Assembly: GCA_029688905.1 (NCBI GenBank)
Contig: JARULB010000002.1
Coordinates: forward strand, 186,001-250,000
From: Balneolales bacterium ANBcel1
GTDB taxonomy: Bacteria > Bacteroidota > Rhodothermia > Balneolales > Natronogracilivirgulaceae
Direction: 5' to 3'
Length of the DNA stretch: 64,000 nt
Shown: piece by piece, positions 53,262 through 60,956 of the stretch
Position numbering within the stretch: position 1 is the first letter of the stretch
Layout of the letters: each line of letters begins with the position of its first letter
Program-made: the position numbers and the translations under genes
Notes under the pieces: generated by a model
Told to the model about the DNA's origin: nothing
The model's input: only the letters and a program-made list of their open reading frames with translations
The model's database searches: none

Positions 53262-54062
53262 ATGATAAACCCCGACAAAAGGCAATTGCGCCGTCAGTTG
53301 CGCAACTCCCATCTGAAAAGGAAGTTCAACCGCCCGATTCCGCGATCGGTCGTGCCCAGCTTTTTTACACTGATGAATCTGTTTTGCGGCTTTGTTGCCA
53401 TGGTGCAGATTTATGAAGGGAAACTGGAATTCGGTGCCTGGCTTATTGTTCTGGCCGCCGTATTTGACATGATGGACGGGTTCATGGCCCGAGTGACCCA
53501 GGGCACTTCGGAGTTCGGCATTGAGCTGGATTCCCTCAGCGATATTGTCTCTTTTGGTGTTGCTCCTGCCTTTCTGATGTACAGCTACTCGCTGAATGAA
53601 CTGATGATCATGGGGATTATCATTTCGGCATTCCCGGCTCTGTGCGGTGCCGTCCGGCTGGCACGGTTCAATGTGGATGCCCGTGTTGAGGATCCGGATT
53701 ACTTCAAGGGCTTGCCGATACCATCTTTGGCTATGATGCTGGTGGCGCTGTTTTTAATCTTTCATCAGAGCCCCGAACTGTTTGATCATTTCAAATATGG
53801 GTTTAACAGTATGATGATTCCCGTCATCCTGCTGCTTTCCCTGCTGATGGTCAGTACCGTTCCATTTGACAAAATCCCCAGATTCAAGAAAGAATACCTC
53901 CGCCAGAATCGCAGGAAAGTATATCTGTTTCTCTTCTATTTCGTCGCTGTTGTAACTCTTCAGGAGTACGGACTGATTCTGGTGTTCAGTATCTTCATCG
54001 CCAAGGGAGTAATAAAATCGCTCGTTCGTTTCTGGCAGGAAATTCATCAGGAAATTCCCTGA
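53262..54062 (+). CDS. pssA: CDP-diacylglycerol-serine O-phosphatidyltransferase
   Basis: 266 residues with about seven hydrophobic segments. The CDP-alcohol phosphotransferase motif is complete: D72-G73-x2-A76-R77-x8-G86-x3-D90-x3-D94. Makes phosphatidylserine from CDP-DAG and serine; psd upstream then decarboxylates it. GAGG precedes the ATG. The basic first 28 residues are not conserved. It ends 107 bp before a convergent gene, with no clear terminator in between. Confidence 0.93.
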   Translation: MINPDKRQLRRQLRNSHLKRKFNRPIPRSVVPSFFTLMNLFCGFVAMVQIYEGKLEFGAWLIVLAAVFDMMDGFMARVTQGTSEFGIELDSLSDIVSFGVAPAFLMYSYSLNELMIMGIIISAFPALCGAVRLARFNVDARVEDPDYFKGLPIPSLAMMLVALFLIFHQSPELFDHFKYGFNSMMIPVILLLSLLMVSTVPFDKIPRFKKEYLRQNRRKVYLFLFYFVAVVTLQEYGLILVFSIFIAKGVIKSLVRFWQEIHQEIP

Positions 54063-54169
54063 ATGTCAATCGGGAGGCACAATCGACTCATATATGGATA
54101 ATACTGCCGCGGAATAATACGAGCACGGGCTGCCGGGCAAGGCCACATCCCGTCAAATCATCGGAAAGG

Positions 54170-55138
54170 TTAGAAGTAATACTGGAGGCTGACGGCATGA
54201 GCGGTGCCGAATCCGGTTTCATAGGGCATGAAGGCATAATTGAAATAGAACTCATTCACCAGCAGCCCGGCTCCGAAGCTGAATCTCCTTTGCGTGTCGC
54301 CGGTTCGGTAACCGGCACGAATATCAATGAGGTTGGACAGGTTGATTTCCAGGCCGGCATTGAAATACCCGTCATCCTGCGCGCTAATGGACTCATCCGC
54401 TCCACCGGTTTCATTGACCGGAATGTTGTAATCGGCCATAAGGGAGATCACCAAAGGGATTTCGTCCTCAAACGCGGATGTGGAAAACTGAATCAGCTGG
54501 ATGTCCGTGCCGAAACTGAGCAGGGTGGGCAGCCTGGTAGCCGTATTGTCAAGGTCGTTCATGGATCCCACGTTTCTCAGGGAGGAAGCCAGGGTCAGGC
54601 GATCCTGCAGCATCGTGTAGCTGATGCCGGCATTGAGACCGACCCCGGAAGCATCCTGCTGAAAAAACTGCTCATGCAGGTACATCCCTGTAACTCCGGC
54701 CGAAAACGGACCAATATTCCGGGCATAGGATGCGGCCACGGCAAAGTAGCGTATGGCAAAGCTGCCGTCAGGTTCTGTAGATGGCCTGCTTCGGAACGGG
54801 ATATCATCGACCAGCGAGGAGAGGAAGGCTGCGCCGAATGCATCGTTTTCGCGCCGCAAGATGACACCGGCAAAGCTGTTTTGCGTGTCGGTGGCCGGCC
54901 AAAGCATGTAGGAGAGGGTGGCGCTGCTTTGTTGTTCGCGGGATAACATGGCGGGATTAAGGAAAATCGCCGATGACCCGGATAGCGACGCGGTATGCGC
55001 CTCGGAGATACCCATACTGTGTGCGGATGGACCGGTTAGCAGAAACTGCATGCCGGTTGACTCATTGGCGACTGACGCCCGGGGCATTCCTGCCGACAGC
55101 GCAAGTACGCCGAGCAGCAGCATCAATAATTGTTTCAT
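54170..55138 (-). CDS. PorV/PorQ-type outer-membrane beta-barrel protein
   Basis: 322 residues from ATG 55138, which gives a clean signal peptide (MKQLLMLLLGVLALSAGMP). An upstream GTG-type extension is unlikely. After cleavage come GPSAHSMGISEAHTASLSGS and SAIFLNPAML, the opening of the PorV/PorQ (UPF0164-like) family, then alternating beta strands and a final aromatic SLQYYF. Last gene of a four-gene envelope operon. PorV and PorQ work with type IX secretion, but members also occur outside it. Confidence 0.72.
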   Translation of the reverse strand: MKQLLMLLLGVLALSAGMPRASVANESTGMQFLLTGPSAHSMGISEAHTASLSGSSAIFLNPAMLSREQQSSATLSYMLWPATDTQNSFAGVILRRENDAFGAAFLSSLVDDIPFRSRPSTEPDGSFAIRYFAVAASYARNIGPFSAGVTGMYLHEQFFQQDASGVGLNAGISYTMLQDRLTLASSLRNVGSMNDLDNTATRLPTLLSFGTDIQLIQFSTSAFEDEIPLVISLMADYNIPVNETGGADESISAQDDGYFNAGLEINLSNLIDIRAGYRTGDTQRRFSFGAGLLVNEFYFNYAFMPYETGFGTAHAVSLQYYF

Positions 55139-55225
55139 ACGTGAATTTGTTTTATGGCTCACTTCCAAAATACGAATTATTTGTCGGATACCGGATGTAC
55201 TTCGAACCATCCTTCCGAAGACATC

Positions 55226-56266
55226 CTAAAGGATCATCCGAATGGATAACACATGCATGCCCGAGATGCCCAAAGGTTCACGGACAAAGGCATAATCCAC
55301 CGATGGACTGAGAAAATCATAGGGCAGGTGAACGGAAAAGCCGGTGCTGATCCGGTGCGTTTCCCGGATGTAATCGAGATCCATAACTTCCCATCCGCCC
55401 CGAAGGGTAAATCGCTCATGTGCCTGCCAGGAGGCCCCGAAACGTATCAAATGGCTGTGGGTGGTAACGTTGTCTTCCGACCGTGTGGTGCTTCTCGGCG
55501 GCAGCTGGCCTTCGGTAATCATGATTGTGCGATACTCGGAATTCTGTCGCTGAATTTCATATTCCGTACTCAGCAGCAGATTCCACTGATTCAGGCGGTA
55601 CGAACTGCCGAGCCGAAACCGATCCGGAAACGGATCCGATCGCGAACGTCCGCCCTGCGCGCCGTACAAATCGGTCGTGTCCCAGGAGTATTCAGAAACC
55701 AGGTCCTGTGCGGCAAAACCGATCCGCCACGAATCGGTTGCCTGAAAAATTATGCCGGCGTCAAAACCTGCGCCGGTGGCGTTGTCGACGGACTCGTGGA
55801 AGTTGGCAAGATGCAGTTTAACCGACACTCCCGCTTTAAGCCGGGTGCTGATATTCAAACCGAAGGATGCGAACAGCTGAAACTCATGGGTGGAGAGGTA
55901 GTCGGTATGATAACCGCTGGAAGTGCGCCCGTCGATATCGGAGACGTTGGCATTCAGCAGGCCGATATTCAGTCCGGCGGAAGGAGGCAGGGGCAGCGCG
56001 AAATTAACGACGTTCAGGCTCCGGTCAAATGACATGAGCGCGGTACCAATGTCGAGCTGCCTTTGTCCGGCATAAGCGGCCAGTGCGGGGTTGTAGTGAG
56101 CAAAAATACCTTCCTCCGATACCGTTCCCATGGCATTGCCCATGGCCATACCCCTTGGCCCCATACCCATTCTCGTGAATGCGCCGCTGTATCCGCCGCT
56201 TTGCGCTATGGTGTCGGTTAGCGGAATCAGCAGCAGGAACAGAAGCAGCCACAACAAACGTGACAT
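55226..56266 (-). CDS. PorV/PorQ-type outer-membrane beta-barrel protein
   Basis: 346 residues from ATG 56266, giving a signal peptide MSRLLWLLLFLLLIPL ending near TIAQ. ATG 56389 would add 41 residues containing CPKC and would close the gap to the upstream gene to 2 bp; the long preceding segment makes it less likely. GPRGMAMGNAMGTVSEEGIF followed by HYNPALAAY is the family opening; about 14 beta strands follow, ending VLSIRMIL. Homologous in layout to the next gene, so the two may be ancient duplicates. Confidence 0.7.
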   Translation of the reverse strand: MSRLLWLLLFLLLIPLTDTIAQSGGYSGAFTRMGMGPRGMAMGNAMGTVSEEGIFAHYNPALAAYAGQRQLDIGTALMSFDRSLNVVNFALPLPPSAGLNIGLLNANVSDIDGRTSSGYHTDYLSTHEFQLFASFGLNISTRLKAGVSVKLHLANFHESVDNATGAGFDAGIIFQATDSWRIGFAAQDLVSEYSWDTTDLYGAQGGRSRSDPFPDRFRLGSSYRLNQWNLLLSTEYEIQRQNSEYRTIMITEGQLPPRSTTRSEDNVTTHSHLIRFGASWQAHERFTLRGGWEVMDLDYIRETHRISTGFSVHLPYDFLSPSVDYAFVREPLGISGMHVLSIRMIL

Positions 56267-56391
56267 CCGGCCGGAATGCCGTTCGAAGGCCGATCCCTTG
56301 CTGTTTTGAATGGATGACGGATGGCATTTCGGGCACGAAAGCCGTTGTGACAGGTAACTCATATTCCGGATGGATAAACAGTTAAGCATGG

Positions 56392-57954
56392 CTACTCAAG
56401 GAGAAGGATTTTCCCGACGACACGGTCACCACCGGTTTTGATTTCGTAAAAAACGGTGCCGTTGGCGACTTTTCGGCCCTGCTGATCGGTGCCATCCCAG
56501 TAGGCTTCAAACGTGCCGCGCTCCATCATGGAGCGTTTGTCCAGAGTGCGAATCAGGTTCATGCCGAAATCATAAAGACGGATGGTCACGTCCGATGGAG
56601 ACGCATTTGAAAACCGGATACGGACCACATCGTGATGGCGGGGTGAAAACGGGTTCGGGTAGGCATAGGCTTTGACAGCGGGCGCGCCATCCTGGTGCAG
56701 GTTTTCACCGGACAAGGGGAAGTTAACGCGTGTGATCGCCCAGGTGTCCCCAAAGTCAACGGTCGATGCCAGTCCGTCGCTGCTGCCGATCCATACCCGG
56801 TCATTTGCGGTGGCCACACTGTAATAGGTGGTATTTGAAGCAAATGCGGTATTCGGGCTTTGGATTTGGCTTATCTGGCGCCATGTGTCTCCGTTATCCC
56901 GGCTGATAAACACACCATTTCTTCCGGCAGCATAGATGGTTTCTCCCTGGAATCCGATGTCGTATATCCGTTCGCCAGTCAGATGCTTCTCGAAAGTATC
57001 CCCGCCGTCTCTGGTTACGACGATACCCTCGCGGTCGGTACCGGCCAGGGCAATCCAGTTGGTCATCCAGACAGCGTTGTCGAAGGAGTTTTCACGGATC
57101 GAAGTAATCCAGCTACCAAGGAGTCCGTGCGGACCATCGGATTGACGCACCTGGCGCCACCTGATACTGTCGGCAGGTGCAACCAGCGCGTTATCGGAAA
57201 TATTCAATCCGCCTGCGGTCCCTGCATAGACCGTTCCGTCAGCAGCTATCGCTACGGAAAAGCCAAGAAAGTTGAGATAATCATTCGACTGTTCCGATCC
57301 GCGAGGATCGATTGAAAAGCTGTAGTTATGATCCGGGTTAAGCTCATCCATGCCATAGGGGGGGAGCACAACCCGCTCCCAGGTCTGACCGAAATCGGTA
57401 CTGCGCCGAATGCCGGAGGCCCATCCGGCAAAAAAGACCACATCGCCACGAAAATCAACCATGTAGGGCGGCGATTGCTGGGGCACGATAACGGGAATTA
57501 TGTCGAGATCCTGGCCTCCATACCGGATGGTAGTATCGTCCGGATGATCGAGTGTCCTCGAGGTGTCTATCAGCTCCCAATTCAGTCCGCCGTTTTTTGA
57601 GACATAGAACCCCATTTGGGCCTGTACCGACTCACCGTTGGTGGGTTGATTGTACCCGACACCGGCGAATATCGTGTCACGGGCAAGGGCGATGGAAAAC
57701 AGACGGCCGCGCCCGTCGACGATGGAGTCCGCCTCATCGGGAAAATGCCAGTCAAATTCGTTGCCGACATTGTACATCAGCCGCGGACCAATCCACAGCG
57801 TGTCGCCGAATGCCCCCATATTTGATACTGAGTTTTGCGATATCGAATAATAGGGAGATGGCAATTGGCCGGGGTGGATCTGGCCGTTAGCGCCGGTTGC
57901 CGACAGGGCCGACAGGGCCGACAGCAAGAGAAGAAATATTGCGGGGTGTCTCAT
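56392..57954 (-). CDS. Secreted beta-propeller protein with FlgD-like C-terminal domain
   Basis: 520 residues. Signal peptide (about 1-24) has three LSA repeats. The body shows at least five Asp-box-like turns, such as NGGLNWE, DFGQTWE, DGGDTFE, DNGDTWR and DFGDTWA, as in sialidase- or photosynthesis-factor-type propellers. The C-terminal 90 residues are a FlgD-Ig-like domain (AYPNPFSP, then a closing GKILLLE), which in this group serves type IX secretion and surface attachment. Likely an exported surface protein. It overlaps the lipoprotein gene by 4 bp. Confidence 0.75.
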   Translation of the reverse strand: MRHPAIFLLLLSALSALSATGANGQIHPGQLPSPYYSISQNSVSNMGAFGDTLWIGPRLMYNVGNEFDWHFPDEADSIVDGRGRLFSIALARDTIFAGVGYNQPTNGESVQAQMGFYVSKNGGLNWELIDTSRTLDHPDDTTIRYGGQDLDIIPVIVPQQSPPYMVDFRGDVVFFAGWASGIRRSTDFGQTWERVVLPPYGMDELNPDHNYSFSIDPRGSEQSNDYLNFLGFSVAIAADGTVYAGTAGGLNISDNALVAPADSIRWRQVRQSDGPHGLLGSWITSIRENSFDNAVWMTNWIALAGTDREGIVVTRDGGDTFEKHLTGERIYDIGFQGETIYAAGRNGVFISRDNGDTWRQISQIQSPNTAFASNTTYYSVATANDRVWIGSSDGLASTVDFGDTWAITRVNFPLSGENLHQDGAPAVKAYAYPNPFSPRHHDVVRIRFSNASPSDVTIRLYDFGMNLIRTLDKRSMMERGTFEAYWDGTDQQGRKVANGTVFYEIKTGGDRVVGKILLLE

Positions 57955-58727
57955 TCTACAAATTCAAAAGTTGATCGAAGCGTATCGCTCCGGATACCAA
58001 GAACATTCACCGCTTGCACTTCGACGGTATAGGTATCGGGCCGGTTGTTCTGGTTCACACTGAAGTTCTGTACATAAATGCCTGCACTTTGGCTGCCCAT
58101 TTGCGAGGCAAAAATCCGGTTCCTGGCACTGTCGTACAACTCCAGTCGTACGCTCTGGATGAAGTCAAGCGAATGGGGGTGTCCGACCCTGGCGATGATA
58201 TTGAAGTTGGTCTGACCGGCAGCGGGTATCCGAACGGATTGGGGGTGTTCCAGGCTCAAAATTTCCGGCTCTCCGATATTTTCCCAACGGACACGCAGCC
58301 GGGTTTCAACACGGTCACCGATGCGCTGATCCCTGGTCTGGGGAAAGACATATACCACCAGGTCGTCAAAGGAGCTGGTTTGCCCCACCATCTGCAGTTC
58401 GGCCCGGTATTTGCGCGGATCGGATTCAACGGACAACAATGTGTCCGAAGCCAGAACACTGCTCTCCTGAAGCGAGTAAATTCTGGCTACAAGGCGGGAA
58501 TCTTCGGGCAGGTCGCTTTTTGCGGATATACTGATCGTGATGGTCGTATCGCGCACCCCATCCTCACCGGTAAAGGTGAGCTCCCTTGGATGGACTTCAA
58601 GCTCCTCGATAACCGGGGAATAATCGAAGACGCCGACAGGGCCATCGGCGCTATCGCAGGAAACAAGAAAAAGCACGGCTGCAACAGCGTACGCCGCACA
58701 AAAGGGGAACTTTTGGGAATGTCTCAA
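57951..58727 (-). CDS. Outer-envelope lipoprotein of unknown function
   Basis: 258 residues starting with TTG at 58727; no ATG is available upstream. Signal peptide with lipobox LVSC, so the mature protein starts at the lipid-modified Cys, followed by DSADGP. The rest is beta-rich, about two Ig-like repeats (about 35-135 and 145-258, each beginning with a Pro-rich strand such as SPVIEELEVHP and EPEILSLEHP). First gene of the operon lipoprotein-propeller-PorV-like-PorV-like, which suggests a joint surface complex. Confidence 0.7.
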   Translation of the reverse strand: MRHSQKFPFCAAYAVAAVLFLVSCDSADGPVGVFDYSPVIEELEVHPRELTFTGEDGVRDTTITISISAKSDLPEDSRLVARIYSLQESSVLASDTLLSVESDPRKYRAELQMVGQTSSFDDLVVYVFPQTRDQRIGDRVETRLRVRWENIGEPEILSLEHPQSVRIPAAGQTNFNIIARVGHPHSLDFIQSVRLELYDSARNRIFASQMGSQSAGIYVQNFSVNQNNRPDTYTVEVQAVNVLGIRSDTLRSTFEFVE

Positions 58728-59060
58728 AGCTGCAAAATGAAATAAATAATAAAAGAGTACTGTAAAGCTGTAACGTTATACCATGCGGCAGTTGTGACAT
58801 TCTTGTGGATTCCACGTGATATTACTTGATGACGTGTTGAATGTCAACCGGAGAATCGATCCGGTTCATTCACAAACTGACCATAATCACCGGGTTTTCC
58901 ATCTGCCGAATGGCATGAGCCACTTCATCACAACGAATGAAACAAGATATCATGTATTGCGCGGAGTCGAAACAGATTATCCTGCTCAAAGAATCATTAC
59001 TTTCAGATACCGGCATATTCATCGCACTCATTATCCATCTGTAAAAATTTCAGGCTGATA
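58728..59060. other. Intergenic region between divergent operons
   Basis: No convincing gene. A possible promoter for the lipoprotein operon lies on the minus strand, TTG (58847-58845), 20 nt, TAATATCA (58824-58817), but its -7 box has three mismatches. An 80-codon GTG frame (58816-59058) has no family resemblance or ribosome-binding site. I see no other structure before the trp promoter. Confidence 0.4.
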
Positions 59061-59091
59061 TTGCATCGCTTATCGGGGATGTGTAACTTTG
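59061..59091 (+). promoter_or_regulatory. Promoter of the trp operon (TTG-N20-TAACTTTG)
   Basis: TTG (59061-59063), exactly 20 nt, TAACTTTG (59084-59091), an exact Bacteroidota -33/-7 match. The expected start is about 4-7 nt after the -7 box, at or next to the leader-peptide ATG at 59097. Confidence 0.7.
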
Positions 59092-59096
59092 CCAAC

Positions 59097-59147
59097 ATGA
59101 AAAACGGAAACGTACATACAGCCAACTGGTGGTGGCCAATCTGCTGA
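59097..59147 (+). CDS. trpL: trp operon leader peptide
   Basis: A 16-codon ORF, MKNGNVHTANWWWPIC, with three consecutive TGG codons at 59127-59135 and a TGA at 59145-59147. It is the sensor of a ribosome-stalling attenuator: when charged tRNA-Trp is scarce, the ribosome halts on the Trp codons. The stop codon lies inside segment 2 of the attenuator, so a ribosome that finishes the peptide covers segment 2. An in-frame ATG at 59079 could extend it by six residues only if transcription began upstream of the predicted promoter. Confidence 0.85.
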   Translation: MKNGNVHTANWWWPIC

Positions 59148-59205
59148 AAGCGGATTGATACCGGTATGTACTGTACCCGTCAATGAGTATACAACCCGCT
59201 TTCAG
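59144..59205 (+). promoter_or_regulatory. trp attenuator antiterminator
   Basis: CTGAAAGCGG (59144-59153) is perfectly complementary over 10 bp to CCGCTTTCAG (59196-59205). The second segment is shared with the terminator stem, so the two structures exclude each other. The 42-nt loop includes the palindrome ATACCGGTAT (59158-59167). Confidence 0.8.
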
Positions 59206-59230
59206 TTTATCTGGGAGCGGGTTTTTTTTT
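59193..59230 (+). terminator. trp attenuator terminator
   Basis: AACCCGCT (59193-59200), 15-nt loop, AGCGGGTT (59216-59223) and an uninterrupted T run to 59230. It would end transcription 60 bp before trpE when Trp is plentiful. Confidence 0.88.
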
Positions 59231-59290
59231 GCTCCGAACTGCATGAAACCGTCTTTAAATACCTGTATCGTCGTCTAATCGGATCCTTTT

Positions 59291-60832
59291 ATGAATCGTG
59301 ACACTTTTTTGAAGCTGGCCGGCAACTATACCGCAATACCCGTCTACCGGGTGATGATGGCCGACACCTTCACCCCGGTATCCCTGTTTCTGAAAATCCG
59401 TGAAGACGGCCGCTTTCCGTTTCTGCTCGAATCCGTTGAAGGGGGTGAGCACCTTGCCCGCTATTCGTTTCTGGGGAGAAACCCCTATCAGATTTTGAAG
59501 TATCACAACGACCAGGTGCAGTTGCTCAGGAAGAAGACGGATCAGACGAACGCCGCATTCGAAATGACCGGCAGTGAGACCGGCAGCAGCTCCGGATCGT
59601 CCGGAGAACAGGAGTTCGCCACCACCATCCTGGAGGAACCCTATTTTGATGCGCTGAAACGTCTGTGCATGTCATATGACGAGCCTAAAATTCCGGACAT
59701 GCCCAGGCTCACGGGCGGTGCCGTCGGTTTTTCCGCCTACGACACGGTGCGGCAGATTGAACTGTTGCCGGACATGCCTCCCGATGACCTTGAGCTGCCG
59801 GAGGCGATATGGTCATTTTATGATGAAATCTTCGCCTTTGACCACGTCAAGCACCGTGTGGTACTGATCAAAACCGTTTTCACCACACCTGACGCCGATC
59901 ACGAGACTCAATACAGGACGGCCTGCAACGCCCTGGATCGGATGGAAGAGATCGTGGGCCGGAGTGTTGAAGATAAAGGGACCTACCGGAAAACAACCGA
60001 CCGTCTGCAAAGCAATATCTCCAAAGAGGCGTTTCTCGATAATGTCGATAAGGCGAGAGAATACATCTATGCGGGCGATATTTTCCAGGTTGTTCTTTCA
60101 CAGCGTTTTGCCAGTTCCTTCGAAGGTGACCGGTTCATGCTCTACCGCGCGCTCAGAATGGTAAATCCTTCACCATACCTCTATTATCTGGACTTCGACG
60201 ATTTCGCCCTGGTCGGCTCTTCACCGGAAGTTCTTGTACAGGTTCAGGATGAACAGGTGCGGCTGCTCCCGATCGCAGGAACACGTCCACGCGGCGACTC
60301 AGCAGAACAGGACGTAGCCTACGAGGAAGAGCTGAAAGCGGATCCCAAAGAGCTTGCCGAACACATTATGCTGGTTGACCTGGGCCGCAACGACCTGTCG
60401 CGGGTTTGCCGACCCGACACTGTGCGCCTGACCCGCGACCGTGTCATTGAACGATATTCCCATGTCATGCACATTGTATCTGATGTTAGCGGGCGGCTGA
60501 TGAAGGATAAAACGGCCGTTGATGCCCTGATAAACTGTTTTCCGGCAGGAACGGTTTCCGGGGCTCCCAAGGTTCGCGCGATGGAAATCATCGACGAGCT
60601 GGAAACGGGCAAACGGGGCCCCTATGCCGGAGCCGTGGGTTATTTCGATTTCTCCGGCAACATGGATACCTGTATTGCCATCCGAACCATGGTGGTTACC
60701 CACAGCGACATCTACATCCAGGCAGGGGCCGGTGTTGTCGCCGACAGCGATCCGGAACGTGAGTACGAAGAAACCGTCAACAAGGCGAAGGCGCTTGTGA
60801 AAGCGCTGGATATTGCGCTTCAACTGGAATAG
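59291..60832 (+). CDS. trpE: Anthranilate synthase component I
   Basis: 513 residues: forms anthranilate from chorismate with ammonia from TrpG, first committed step of Trp synthesis. The N-terminal LLESVEGGEHLARYSFLG includes LLES (45-48), the region that binds feedback Trp in known TrpE. The catalytic part has GDIFQVVLSQRF, IAGTRPRG, HIMLVDLGRNDLSRV, FPAGTVSGAPK and QAGAGVVADSDPE. A polar Ser- and Gly-rich stretch (about 95-105) is a variable loop. Expression should follow the attenuator. A GC-rich hairpin (60835-60858) starts right after the stop. Confidence 0.95.
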   Translation: MNRDTFLKLAGNYTAIPVYRVMMADTFTPVSLFLKIREDGRFPFLLESVEGGEHLARYSFLGRNPYQILKYHNDQVQLLRKKTDQTNAAFEMTGSETGSSSGSSGEQEFATTILEEPYFDALKRLCMSYDEPKIPDMPRLTGGAVGFSAYDTVRQIELLPDMPPDDLELPEAIWSFYDEIFAFDHVKHRVVLIKTVFTTPDADHETQYRTACNALDRMEEIVGRSVEDKGTYRKTTDRLQSNISKEAFLDNVDKAREYIYAGDIFQVVLSQRFASSFEGDRFMLYRALRMVNPSPYLYYLDFDDFALVGSSPEVLVQVQDEQVRLLPIAGTRPRGDSAEQDVAYEEELKADPKELAEHIMLVDLGRNDLSRVCRPDTVRLTRDRVIERYSHVMHIVSDVSGRLMKDKTAVDALINCFPAGTVSGAPKVRAMEIIDELETGKRGPYAGAVGYFDFSGNMDTCIAIRTMVVTHSDIYIQAGAGVVADSDPEREYEETVNKAKALVKALDIALQLE

Positions 60833-60834
60833 TA

Positions 60835-60858
60835 TGCGGCCTGGCCGCACTGGCCGCA
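60835..60858 (+). other. GC-rich hairpin after trpE
   Basis: TGCGGCC (60835-60841), 10-nt loop, GGCCGCA (60852-60858), with no U-tract. It lies in the 124-bp gap before trpS and may stabilise or separate the trpE message rather than end it. Confidence 0.4.
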
Positions 60859-60956
60859 GGTACCGGCCTGCCTGATTTCCAGTTATACGCAAGGGCCGCC
60901 TCCAACTCAATCAACCAAATTCATTCAACCCGTAACATATTTATTAACTCAGTTCG

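Noticed and set aside
58816-59058. 80-codon frame upstream of the trp promoter
   Set aside because: GTG start, no ribosome-binding site, His/Arg-rich composition without a family match, in an intergenic region.
60834-60875. 13-codon Arg-rich ORF right after trpE, considered as a second leader peptide
   Set aside because: It has no Trp codons and the adjacent hairpin has no U-tract or alternative pairing; it is not an attenuator.
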